Source: SZUA-229 sp041589175 (lineage in GTDB: Bacteria; Pseudomonadota; Gammaproteobacteria; SZUA-229). From it: a stretch of 31,506 nt of DNA. Shown piece after piece: positions 6,616 through 14,257 of the stretch. Under the pieces are notes generated by a model. That model was not told the origin of the DNA. It did no database searches and saw only the letters and a list, made by a program, of their open reading frames with translations. Position 1 is the first letter of the stretch, and every line of letters starts with the position of its first letter. The stretch lies in the NCBI GenBank assembly GCA_041589175.1, contig JBFHWF010000022.1, positions 1 through 31,506 on the forward strand, given 5' to 3'. A program made the translations under genes and the position numbers.

Positions 6616-9426
6616 GTCCAGCCGACAGGCGGAATGCTTGATGGATTCACTGAGCGCTTCTCGCTGGTGACTGAAAAAATCGATTTCCTCTTCCCTTACC
6701 TGGGGATTTATCTGTTTAAGCTGTTGCAGACGCTGCACCTCATCGTCAAGAATACGCAGGGTGCTGGCATGGTGTTGTGCGAGTAGCGCAGCGGCATCGG
6801 CTTCGAGCTGTTGCCTTGCCTGTTGTTGTCGCTGGCGGATAATATCCAGTTTTAAGCTGATAATCTGTTTGGCAATAGTACGCTCGATACCACCCAGCTT
6901 TGCACGACTGAGTAAGTCGGGTATTTCTTCACCGGCCTCGTTATAACATATCTCAACGGGCAGGGGCTGCAACTGATGAGCATGGATGTGCTGCTGGAAT
7001 TGCTGCGGGATATCAATATCAATCACAAACAGGCATTGTATATATAATTGTCCCGCTTGTAGCTCGTGTGATTTGATACTACACACCGAGGTATTACCCA
7101 TTTCGTTGCCGAGTAACATATCGATGGCATTGAGGGTCATCGGGTGGTCCCAGGTAATAAAGTGCATATCATCATTATGCAGGGCTACGTCACGGCGGTA
7201 GGTGATGGTCATGCCATCATCGTCCAGCCCTGGAAACTGCCCGATCATATGCTCGGCTGGTGTCAGAATATAGCTACCCGGCTTGTGCTCTTCGATATTG
7301 ACACCATAGCTATCGAACAGGCTATTCATAAACGATTCGAGGGCTGACTGGTGTTCAAACTGCTGAATTCGCCTGACCAGTTCATCTGCTATGCCATGCC
7401 GGCACGAGCTGTACTCAAGCAGTCTGTCACGGCCATCGTGCAGGGCCTGATTTAATGCGGCATGGCGCTCTCGACTACCTTCTAGCAGTTTTTTGAAGTC
7501 ATCGTTATCACTGGCGATCAGTGCCGGCTGTAACTGGCCCTGTATTTCGCTGAAGATCTGAGATCCCGCCGGGCAGGGCGTGGTGAAGGCATTGAGGGAA
7601 GCGTCATACCATTCAAACAGGCGCTGTTGGGCGCTACCTTCAAAACAGGGCACGTGTATACGAATGCGTTGTGTCTGGCCAATGCGATCGAGGCGACCGA
7701 TACGCTGTTCCAGAAGATCAGGGTTGAATGGCAGGTCAAACAGCACCAGGTGGTGGCAGAACTGAAAGTTGCGTCCTTCACTGCCAATTTCAGAGCAAAT
7801 GAGTAGCGGTACACCGGTGTCGTGGTCAGCAAAATCCGCAGCGCGCTTATCACGTTCCACAATGCTCATATCCTCGTGAAATACCGAACAGGCAATGCCA
7901 TGATAACGCTTGAGTGCCTGCTGGAGCTCTCTGGCGGTTTGTGCATAGTGGGTAATGACCAGCAGCTTTTCATTAACTAACTGACTTAACAGTGCTACCA
8001 GCCAGTCGACCCGGCTATCATGTCGGGTCCAGTCTGCTTTATCGTGGATAAAGTGTTCTGGGTGTAAGTGATGCTGAAGCTCTGTCGTCTGCTTGAGGAA
8101 ATCCTGGTATTCACTGGAGAGGGTTAATGGATGGGCGATCAGTTCACGCTCGGGAAACCCCTGTATAGCATCGCGGGTGTTTCTGAACAGTACCCGGCCT
8201 GTGCCGTGGCAATCGAGCATGTGATGGATCAGCTGGTCACGGATAACGTCAGTGAGTGGCAGGTCGCGACAGCTTTCTAGATCTATCGGTGGTGCAAAAG
8301 GTTTAAGCTGCTGAATCGTATCGTCACTTACGGCTCCGGGTTCATTCAGACGGTCGATAAGATTAGCGATCACCTGATAATGCTGTTCCTGTTCGAGAAA
8401 CTGTGCGTAGTCGCTAAAGCGATCGGGATCGAGTAGCTGGAGACGGGCAAAGTGACTGTCTTTACCGAACTGTTCGGGGGTTGCGGTGAGTAGTAAGAGT
8501 CCCTGGCTACGACGGGCGAGCTGCTGTGCGATCTGGTACTCGGCGGATGGCGCGTCAGTGTGCCATTCAAGATGATGGGCCTCATCGATAATCAGCAGGT
8601 CCCACTCGGCATTTACCGCCTGTTGCAGTCGAGAATCTGAGTCAGTAAACAATGGCATACTACATAGCACCAGCTGTTCTGCCTGAAATGGATTACTAAG
8701 GTCGGTGCTGGACTCAATCGCCTGACAGCGCTCTTCATCGAAGATACTGAAAAACAGGTTAAAGCGACGCAGTAGTTCCACCAGCCATTGATGGATCAGC
8801 GCTTCCGGTACGATCACCAGCACGCGACTGGCGCGACCGGTCATGATCTGCTGGTGAAGGATAAGACCCGCTTCGATGGTTTTACCCAGGCCGACTTCGT
8901 CCGCCAGCATCACTCGTGGTGCATAACGGCTGGCAACCTCCGACGCTATATATAGCTGGTGTGGAATCAGGCTGGTGCGTGCCCCGGTGAGGCCCGTCAT
9001 CTGACTCTGGTAATTTTTCAGCTGGCAGGTCCAGGCCTGACTTCTTAACTCAAACCAGCGCATATCATCAACTTGTCCACTGGAGAGGCGATCCATCGGC
9101 TGGTTGAGGCGTAGTGTGGTGCTCAGGTCGCGTTCTTCAAGGGTTTCCTTGTCACCATCAGCGGTGCTGACATGATAGGTGAGCAGGCCATTCTGTTCAC
9201 TTACCTGTTCGATCGTTAAGCTACGCTGGTGGATATCGGTGATATTATCACCGGCATTAAAACGAATGCGGGTGAGTGGGGCACTGTCCTGTGCGTAGGT
9301 TCGGGTTTCGCCAGAGGCATGAAAAATCAGGCTGACCGTTCTATGTTCCACACAGAGAACTGTACCCAGGCCTAGAGACAGCTCTGCATCATTGATCCAG
9401 CGCTGGCCGGCGACAAACTTACTCAC
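6589..9426 (-). CDS. rapA: RNA polymerase-associated ATPase RapA (SWI2/SNF2)
   Basis: RapA binds RNA polymerase and uses ATP to recycle it from stalled post-termination complexes. This 945-residue protein matches E. coli RapA (968) end to end: N-terminal Tudor-like part (GQRWINDAELSLGLGTV), Walker A DEVGLGKT (176-183), DEAH box (about 281-284), SNF2 helicase C with LICSEIGSEGRNFQF and LEQRIGRLDRIGQ, and the RapA-specific C-terminus ending in INPQVREEEIDFF. The GTG at 9424-9426 is preferred: AAGGGTGA precedes it and the protein then begins at the family position. The alternative TTG 18 bases upstream has no ribosome-binding site. It is divergent from efpL. Confidence 0.96.
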   Translation of the reverse strand: MSKFVAGQRWINDAELSLGLGTVLCVEHRTVSLIFHASGETRTYAQDSAPLTRIRFNAGDNITDIHQRSLTIEQVSEQNGLLTYHVSTADGDKETLEERDLSTTLRLNQPMDRLSSGQVDDMRWFELRSQAWTCQLKNYQSQMTGLTGARTSLIPHQLYIASEVASRYAPRVMLADEVGLGKTIEAGLILHQQIMTGRASRVLVIVPEALIHQWLVELLRRFNLFFSIFDEERCQAIESSTDLSNPFQAEQLVLCSMPLFTDSDSRLQQAVNAEWDLLIIDEAHHLEWHTDAPSAEYQIAQQLARRSQGLLLLTATPEQFGKDSHFARLQLLDPDRFSDYAQFLEQEQHYQVIANLIDRLNEPGAVSDDTIQQLKPFAPPIDLESCRDLPLTDVIRDQLIHHMLDCHGTGRVLFRNTRDAIQGFPERELIAHPLTLSSEYQDFLKQTTELQHHLHPEHFIHDKADWTRHDSRVDWLVALLSQLVNEKLLVITHYAQTARELQQALKRYHGIACSVFHEDMSIVERDKRAADFADHDTGVPLLICSEIGSEGRNFQFCHHLVLFDLPFNPDLLEQRIGRLDRIGQTQRIRIHVPCFEGSAQQRLFEWYDASLNAFTTPCPAGSQIFSEIQGQLQPALIASDNDDFKKLLEGSRERHAALNQALHDGRDRLLEYSSCRHGIADELVRRIQQFEHQSALESFMNSLFDSYGVNIEEHKPGSYILTPAEHMIGQFPGLDDDGMTITYRRDVALHNDDMHFITWDHPMTLNAIDMLLGNEMGNTSVCSIKSHELQAGQLYIQCLFVIDIDIPQQFQQHIHAHQLQPLPVEICYNEAGEEIPDLLSRAKLGGIERTIAKQIISLKLDIIRQRQQQARQQLEADAAALLAQHHASTLRILDDEVQRLQQLKQINPQVREEEIDFFSHQREALSESIKHSACRLDSIRLLISI

Positions 9427-9453
9427 AATTTCACCCTTCACCAAAATCCGGCT

Positions 9454-9459
9454 ATTATA
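9454..9459 (-). promoter_or_regulatory. -10 element for rapA
   Basis: The minus strand carries a perfect TATAAT here (GCGTATAATAG), 27 bases upstream of the rapA GTG. The -35 region is not obvious (TACTGC at 17 bases). It would put the transcription start within about 15-20 bases of the start codon. The 63-bp rapA-efpL gap must hold both promoters. Confidence 0.5.
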
Positions 9460-9489
9460 CGCGATTTACACTCCAGGCAGTACAGCAGC

Positions 9490-10053
9490 ATGAAAGCAAA
9501 CGAACTCAAGCGCGGCACCTTTTTCCAGTTTAATGGCCAGAATATCATGGTGCGAAATGTCCATGTGCAGACGGCTTCATCGCGTAGTGGTAACACGCTG
9601 TATAAGATCAAGGGGCAGGATATTGTGACCCGCCAGAAGTTCGAAGGTGCTTTTAAGGGAGATGAAAACCTGGACCCGATCGATGTTATCCGTCGCGCGG
9701 TACAGCCCTTGTATCGTGAGGGTGATGCCTGGGTGTTTATGGATACGGAAAGTTATGAGCAGCACAGTCTTGCGGATACACTGATCGAAGAAGAAAACCA
9801 GTTCCTGCACGAGGGTATGGAGGGTATCAATGCGCTTATCGTTGATGAGCAGATTATGGGTATTGAGCTACCTGCTACGGTGAGCCTGGCGATCGAAGAT
9901 ACCGCACCGGCGATGAAGGCCGCCTCATCATCGGCGCGAACTAAGCCTGCTACATTATCAACCGGGCTGATTGTTCAGGTACCGGAATATCTCAAGCCTG
10001 GTGAAATTATTAAGGTCAATACCGAAACACTTGAATTCATTTCACGGGCCTGA
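9490..10053 (+). CDS. efpL: Elongation factor P-like protein EfpL (YeiP)
   Basis: A 187-residue EF-P paralogue that helps ribosomes past stalling motifs such as proline runs. It has three beta-barrel domains: KOW-like domain I (MKANELKRGTFFQFNGQNIM), OB domain (about 65-125) and C-terminal OB domain. The YeiP-type sequences ETAP.MK.AS.SAR.KPATLSTGL and VQVPEYLKPGEIIKV are clear. The domain I loop reads TASSRSGNTLYK, with Arg rather than the modified Lys of EF-P, which matches EfpL (Arg33 in E. coli). A dedicated modification enzyme is therefore not expected. It is followed 18 bases later by the GIY-YIG gene, so the two are probably co-transcribed. Confidence 0.93.
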   Translation: MKANELKRGTFFQFNGQNIMVRNVHVQTASSRSGNTLYKIKGQDIVTRQKFEGAFKGDENLDPIDVIRRAVQPLYREGDAWVFMDTESYEQHSLADTLIEEENQFLHEGMEGINALIVDEQIMGIELPATVSLAIEDTAPAMKAASSSARTKPATLSTGLIVQVPEYLKPGEIIKVNTETLEFISRA

Positions 10054-10071
10054 TCTGGAGGTCTGATAGAG

Positions 10072-10347
10072 ATGGGCTGGTATGTGTATCTGCTGGAGTG
10101 TGCTGACGGAACCTACTATACCGGGATCACCACCGATCTTGAGCGGCGCTTACATGAGCATAACAGCGATCCAAAAGGTGCACGCTATACACGTGCCAGG
10201 CGACCGGTAACAATGGTTTATTCGGAAAGTTGTGCTAACCGCTCCGACGCAGCTCGTCGAGAGTATGTCGTGCGCAAGCTAAATCGTCAGCAGAAAGCCG
10301 CGCTGGTAGCATCTCAGGTAGCTTCTCGGGCAGCTTCTCAGGCGTGA
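10072..10347 (+). CDS. GIY-YIG nuclease-like protein (UPF0213/YhbQ type)
   Basis: A 91-residue stand-alone GIY-YIG domain. The signature is WYVYLLECADGTYYTGITTDLERRLHEHN (with YVY and YTG as the paired strand motifs, then the conserved Arg), followed by GARYTRARRPV and RREYVVRKL with the metal-binding Glu. This is the YhbQ/UPF0213 subfamily, some of whose members cut or nick DNA. It starts after GGAGG (about 10056) following efpL. The last 13 residues (VASQVASRAASQA) come from a 12-bp tandem repeat and are not part of the domain. They probably form a variable tail. Confidence 0.87.
   Translation: MGWYVYLLECADGTYYTGITTDLERRLHEHNSDPKGARYTRARRPVTMVYSESCANRSDAARREYVVRKLNRQQKAALVASQVASRAASQA
10309..10344 (+). 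repeat. Three tandem 12-bp repeats at the 3' end of the GIY-YIG gene
   Basis: The units are GCATCTCAGGTA, GCTTCTCGGGCA and GCTTCTCAGGCG, encoding ASQV, ASRA, ASQA just before the TGA. A unit of 12 keeps the frame, so copy number could vary without loss of the gene. Confidence 0.8.
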
Positions 10348-10424
10348 TTGCGGAGTCATTCGGCAAGCGTCATTTGATCTCCCTCAAACCTCAAATTAAC
10401 TTATAGCGACATAAAGAGTTTCGG

Positions 10425-10454
10425 TTCAAGCTTTTGTTAAAGCTGGTATATGAT
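10425..10454 (+). promoter_or_regulatory. Possible adk promoter
   Basis: TTCAAG (10425-10430) is followed after 18 bases by TATGAT (10449-10454), within the 182-bp gap before adk. The match is moderate, and a TGG-TATATG extended -10 overlaps it two bases earlier. The distance to the ATG is about 75 bases. Confidence 0.3.
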
Positions 10455-10529
10455 GACTCGATAACTAGAGTACAGGCGCAAAGCTGACCGGCCCAAACGC
10501 CGAGACATACACCAAGAGGGGAAACATAA

Positions 10530-11180
10530 ATGAAACTGATTTTATTAGGCGCACCAGGTGCAGGTAAAGGAACTGTCGCTAAGATTCTGACCAAGATGGA
10601 TGGCTCAGTGCAAATCTCAACCGGTGATATTCTACGAGCTGCGGTTGCCGCCGGTACCGAACTTGGCAAAAAAGCTGAGGCCGCCATGAAAGCGGGCGAT
10701 CTGGTATCCGATGACCTGATCATGGGCATCATGGAAGAGCGTCTGAAAGAAGATGACTGTAAAGCGGGTTATCTGCTGGATGGTTTCCCCCGTACCATTC
10801 CTCAGGCCGAGGCATTAAAAACACTGCTAAACAAGATGGGTGAAAACCTTGATATGGTGGTGAACATCGATGTGCCCCGTGATGTGATTCTCGATCGTCT
10901 GACCACGCGACGCACCTGTGTTGACTGTGGTGAAATCTATAACGTCAAATCAAACCCACCCAAGAAAGAAGGCGTATGCGACAAGTGTGGTGGTGATGTT
11001 GTACAGCGCGATGATGAAACCGAAGAAGCCATTGGCAACCGTCTGGATGTTTATAACGAAAAAACGGCCCCACTGGCGGGTTTCTATGAGAAGGAAGGTA
11101 TGCTGGTAACCGTATCGGCGACGTCAAGTGAAGCGGTTATCGATGCGATTAAGGAACGCCTGGCTGAGGCGGTTGCCTGA
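10530..11180 (+). CDS. adk: Adenylate kinase with four-cysteine zinc LID
   Basis: A 216-residue long-form adenylate kinase (ATP + AMP to 2 ADP). The P-loop is GAPGAGKG (7-14), with ISTGDILR (29-36) as AMP site and LDGFPRT (83-89). The LID domain carries CVDC (130, 133) and CDKC (150, 153), the zinc-binding arrangement found in many Gram-positives and some proteobacteria but not in E. coli Adk. The segment KILTKMDGSVQISTGD differs from the common 'Y.IPQISTGD' form. AGGGG lies 9 bases before the ATG. The gene is single and ended by a strong terminator, so it is its own unit. Confidence 0.95.
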   Translation: MKLILLGAPGAGKGTVAKILTKMDGSVQISTGDILRAAVAAGTELGKKAEAAMKAGDLVSDDLIMGIMEERLKEDDCKAGYLLDGFPRTIPQAEALKTLLNKMGENLDMVVNIDVPRDVILDRLTTRRTCVDCGEIYNVKSNPPKKEGVCDKCGGDVVQRDDETEEAIGNRLDVYNEKTAPLAGFYEKEGMLVTVSATSSEAVIDAIKERLAEAVA

Positions 11181-11214
11181 TATCTCAGTTAGCATAAAGC
11201 CAACTGCATAAAAG

Positions 11215-11250
11215 AGCCCGTTGAAAACTCAGCGGGCTTTTTTGTTTTTA
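11215..11250 (+). terminator. Rho-independent terminator of adk
   Basis: A 10-bp stem AGCCCGTTGA / TCAGCGGGCT (one G-T pair) with loop AAAC at 11225-11228, followed by a T-rich run (CTTTTTTGTTTTT). It lies 35 bases after the adk stop. Confidence 0.9.
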
Positions 11251-11299
11251 GCATATAAGGTTATACTGATGATCAATTTCTTTGATACCTGGAGGCACG

Positions 11300-11707
11300 A
11301 TGCCCGAGATCAGTCTGACCACGCCCGCCTTACTGTTTCCAGCCGTATCTCTGCTGCTGGTAGCCTATACCAATCGTTTTAACGCAATATCTTCGCGGAT
11401 CCGCGCCATGAGCGCAATCTACAAGAATACCCCCAGCCTGACACTGATGGCGCAGATACGAAGCCTGCGTAAGCGTGTGCATATCATTCGTAATATGCAG
11501 GCTTTCGGTGTTGCCAGCCTGTTTCTCTGTGTAGTGTGTATGTTTATCCTGTTTTCTGGCGAGATCGTGCTGGGTAAGGTGTTCTTTGGCCTGAGCCTGG
11601 TTAGCATGTTGTTATCACTCGGCTACTCCCTGTGGGAAATTCTCTTGTCGGTTCAGGCGATCAACCTGGAGCTAAATGAGCTGGAAAGTGACCAGCCGGG
11701 CACATAG
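11300..11707 (+). CDS. DUF2721 membrane protein
   Basis: A 135-residue protein of the DUF2721 family. An N-terminal helix (TPALLFPAVSLLLVAYTNRF) is followed by a basic amphipathic stretch RIRAMSAIY...IRSLRKRVHIIRNMQ, then two membrane helices (about residues 70-90 and 97-120) and an acidic tail. The family's function is unknown. The ATG at 11300 is chosen because GGAGG lies at 11291-11295. An upstream TTG at 11282 would place the ribosome-binding site inside the gene. It stands between the adk terminator and the sulP promoter. Confidence 0.82.
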   Translation: MPEISLTTPALLFPAVSLLLVAYTNRFNAISSRIRAMSAIYKNTPSLTLMAQIRSLRKRVHIIRNMQAFGVASLFLCVVCMFILFSGEIVLGKVFFGLSLVSMLLSLGYSLWEILLSVQAINLELNELESDQPGT

Positions 11708-11737
11708 TCGGGCTTGAGGGCGTGCTGCTGATAAGTC

Positions 11738-11746
11738 TGTTATAAT
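11738..11746 (+). promoter_or_regulatory. Extended -10 promoter for sulP
   Basis: TGTTATAAT: perfect TATAAT at 11741-11746 preceded by TG plus one base. It is 37 bases upstream of the sulP ATG. No good -35 at 17 bases; a TTGAGG at 11714-11719 is too far (21 bases). Confidence 0.55.
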
Positions 11747-11782
11747 TCGCGCCCTTTATAGTTAGCCTGATGAGAAAACACC

Positions 11783-13309
11783 ATGTTTAGCCTAGGATGC
11801 CAGAATCGAGCCTGTTTCCAGAATGAAATCCTTTCCGGACTGACCGTTGCCCTGGCACTGGTACCCGAAGCCGTTGCTTTCGCATTTGTAGCGGGTGTAG
11901 AGCCTCTGGTAGGGCTGTATGCGGCATTTATGGTAGGACTGCTGGCATCCATTTTCGGTGGCCGTCCCGGCATGATTTCCGGCGCAACCGGTTCAATGGC
12001 GGTGGTGATGATTGCACTGGTTGCACAGCATGGTGTTGAATACCTGTTCGCGGCCGTGGTGTTAACGGGTATTCTGCAAATTCTGGCCGGTATCTTCCGG
12101 CTGGGTAAATTTATCCGCATCGTACCGCACCCTGTGATGCTGGGCTTTGTTAATGGTCTCGCGATCGTTATTTTCCTGGCGCAGCTGCAGCACTTCCAGA
12201 CGGATGTGGATGGGGTCAAGCAGTGGATGATGGGCGAGCCGATGATGATCTTTGCTGGCCTGATTATCCTGACAATGGCCATTATTCACTTCCTGCCGAA
12301 GCTCACAACGGCAGTACCCTCATCACTCGCAGCCATTGTTATTGTTTCACTGATGGTGATTGGTCTGAATATTGATACCAATACGGTAGGGGATCTGGCC
12401 TCTATTAAGGGTGGCTTACCGCAGTTCCATATTCCTGATGTGGCGTACAACTTTGAAACCCTGCAGATTATTTTCCCCTATGCGCTGGTGCTGGCAGCGA
12501 TTGGCCTGATCGAATCTCTATTAACCCTGTCATTGATTGATGAGGTAACCAACACTCGAGGCCGTGGTAACCGTGAGTGTGTAGGGCAGGGTATTGCGAA
12601 CACGGCAACGGGCCTGTTTGGTGGTATGGGCGGATGTGCCATGATCGGCCAGAGTATGATCAATGTAAATTCAGGTGGTCACCAGCGACTATCGGGAATT
12701 GCTGCCGCGCTGTTCCTGCTGATGTTTATCCTGTTTGCATCCAGCCTGATTGAGCAGATCCCGATGGCGGCACTGGTGGGTGTTATGTTTATTGTGGTAA
12801 TGGGCACCTTCGAATGGTCCAGCTTCCGTATTTTTAACAAGATTCCACGTCACGACGCCTTCGTGCTGGTGCTGGTGTCTGGTGTTACTGTCGCTACCGA
12901 TCTTGCGGTTGCGGTTATCGTAGGTGTGATTGTGTCTGCGCTGGTATTCGCCTGGGAACATGCCAAACACATCCATGCTGTCGATTACATTGATGATAAT
13001 GGCTCCAAGGTCTATGAGCTGAATGGCCCATTGTTCTTCGGTTCGGTTAAAAATTTCCGTGATCTGTTTACCCCGGAAACGGATCCAAAAGATGTCATTA
13101 TTGAATTCCAGAACTCTCGCGTTGCGGATCATTCCGCGATCGAAGCGATTGATTCACTCGCTGAACGTTATATCAAGGCGGGTAAACAGCTGCATTTACG
13201 CCATCTCTCCGAGGAGTGTAAGCAGTTACTGGATAAGGCTGGCAATATGGTCGAGGTGAACCGGCTTGAAGATCCAACCTATCATGTAGCGGATGATAAA
13301 CTGTCTTGA
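11783..13309 (+). CDS. SulP-family anion transporter with STAS domain
   Basis: A 508-residue SLC26/SulP transporter. The membrane part (about 15-395) begins with EILSGLTVALALVPEAVAFAFVAGVEPLVGLYAAF and contains the substrate-site segment ISGATGSMAVVM and the motif GGMGGCAMIGQSMINVNSGG. A STAS domain follows (about 410-490; VIIEFQNSRVADHSAIEAI). Family members carry sulfate, bicarbonate (BicA) or other anions. The sequence does not settle which. It is transcribed from its own extended -10 promoter and ended by a terminator shared with the convergent host-attachment gene. No carbonic anhydrase or sulfate-reduction gene lies nearby to hint at the substrate. Confidence 0.93.
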   Translation: MFSLGCQNRACFQNEILSGLTVALALVPEAVAFAFVAGVEPLVGLYAAFMVGLLASIFGGRPGMISGATGSMAVVMIALVAQHGVEYLFAAVVLTGILQILAGIFRLGKFIRIVPHPVMLGFVNGLAIVIFLAQLQHFQTDVDGVKQWMMGEPMMIFAGLIILTMAIIHFLPKLTTAVPSSLAAIVIVSLMVIGLNIDTNTVGDLASIKGGLPQFHIPDVAYNFETLQIIFPYALVLAAIGLIESLLTLSLIDEVTNTRGRGNRECVGQGIANTATGLFGGMGGCAMIGQSMINVNSGGHQRLSGIAAALFLLMFILFASSLIEQIPMAALVGVMFIVVMGTFEWSSFRIFNKIPRHDAFVLVLVSGVTVATDLAVAVIVGVIVSALVFAWEHAKHIHAVDYIDDNGSKVYELNGPLFFGSVKNFRDLFTPETDPKDVIIEFQNSRVADHSAIEAIDSLAERYIKAGKQLHLRHLSEECKQLLDKAGNMVEVNRLEDPTYHVADDKLS

Positions 13310-13381
13310 TGCTGTACTGGTTGTTAACAGGGGAAGTCACTCATTAGGCGCATAGGTAAAGTGGTTGATTTCCAATGAATG

Positions 13382-13412
13382 AAAAACCCGGCAGTATCGC
13401 CGGGTTTTTTTT
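13382..13412. terminator. Bidirectional terminator between sulP and the host-attachment gene
   Basis: A 9-bp perfect stem AAACCCGGC / GCCGGGTTT with loop AGTATC (13393-13398), flanked by eight T on the plus strand and five T on the minus strand. It can end both convergent units. Confidence 0.9.
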
Positions 13413-13436
13413 ATGAATCAAAATACATCAGTCAGC

Positions 13437-13865
13437 TCAGTAATTGGCTGGCATATGTGCCTGAATGTCCTGAATGCTATGACGTACCAGGTTTTTGTCC
13501 ACTTCTGAAACCACGTGTTTATTGGTTTCACTACCCAGGTTTTTTCTCAGGTCGCCCAGAAAACGAGGGGGTGACATCAGTATGAGTTTGCCAAAATGGC
13601 CTTTGTTACGCGCGGTGTTCAGGTGCTGGCTTAACGAACGGGCGAACTCTTCTCGTTCGTGCTCTTTATGGGTATCCATGGATGGGGTTAGTCGTGAATG
13701 GCGGCTCTCTTTTTGCTGGCTGCCCTGTAGTTGCTGCTTGTGATTACGACTTATTGTATGGGTAAAACCGTTGATCTCTTTAAGGGTGCGTTTTGATTCG
13801 TTTTTTTCGACTTCGAAAATTTTTGCTCGGCTGCTCTCTGCAACCACAACCCAGGTTTTTGACAT
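13437..13865 (-). CDS. Host attachment protein family (eRF1-like fold)
   Basis: A 142-residue protein of the host-attachment family (first described as needed for Agrobacterium attachment). It begins MSKTWVVVAESSRAKIFEVE, a strand-helix start shared with the eRF1 domain/archaeal Pelota-like fold. The segment ARSLSQHLNTARNKGHFGKLILMSPPRFLGDLRKNLG and the final VRHSIQDIQAHMP are the family core. There is no signal peptide, so a direct role in attachment is doubtful. AAGGAG lies upstream of the ATG at 10 bases. It is alone on its strand, between the shared terminator and a 392-bp intergenic region. Confidence 0.87.
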   Translation of the reverse strand: MSKTWVVVAESSRAKIFEVEKNESKRTLKEINGFTHTISRNHKQQLQGSQQKESRHSRLTPSMDTHKEHEREEFARSLSQHLNTARNKGHFGKLILMSPPRFLGDLRKNLGSETNKHVVSEVDKNLVRHSIQDIQAHMPANY

Positions 13866-14257
13866 GTGTTTTGACTCCTTCTGTTGACTAAGGCAGGAAA
13901 GACGCTAATAAGATAGACAGGCCTGCCAGTTATCGAATGCGGAAAGGCATCCGCCAAGGAACGACATAATGACCTCACTTTTTACTTTTGATACTTTTTT
14001 ATAATTGCCTGGTGGTCACATTCATAATCGAAAAAATTTATGTTTATGATTACTGCTATTAATGGATGACCTATATCAAAGCAGGCTTGACGGGTGGAGA
14101 TTCAAATCTGCACCAAAACAAGGCAATTAAGTCGTTGAAATCCCGAACATTGCGCGATATCAGCGGGTATGAAATTTGTTTGATAGCGATTAGCGAAAAT
14201 GCGTTAGAGTTGCTATATTAGAAAACTATAATTTAGACGAATGGTAGCATTAGTATT
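13866..14257. other. 392-bp divergent regulatory gap
   Basis: Non-coding stretch between the host-attachment gene (minus) and nasA (plus). It holds the ribosome-binding site of the former, a small hairpin GCGGA/TCCGC at 13939-13954, long A/T tracts around 13980-14050, and the likely nasA promoter. I looked for a sigma-54 GG-N10-GC element and for a canonical FNR box and did not find a convincing one. No ORF of note is seen. Confidence 0.6.
14204..14232 (+). promoter_or_regulatory. Candidate nasA promoter
   Basis: Perfect TATAAT at 14227-14232 with 17-base spacing to TTAGAG at 14204-14209 (a weak -35). It lies 25 bases upstream of the nasA ATG. The weak -35 fits a gene that needs an activator, but that is inference. 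Confidence 0.45.

Noticed and set aside
12689..13132. 147-codon minus-strand frame within sulP
   Set aside because: Shadow of the transporter, with no membrane or domain pattern of its own.
13866..14257. Possible FNR or sigma-54 site before nasA
   Set aside because: Segments such as TTGATAGCGATTAG and GCGTTAGAGTTGCT only partly fit; spacing or key GG/GC bases are missing.
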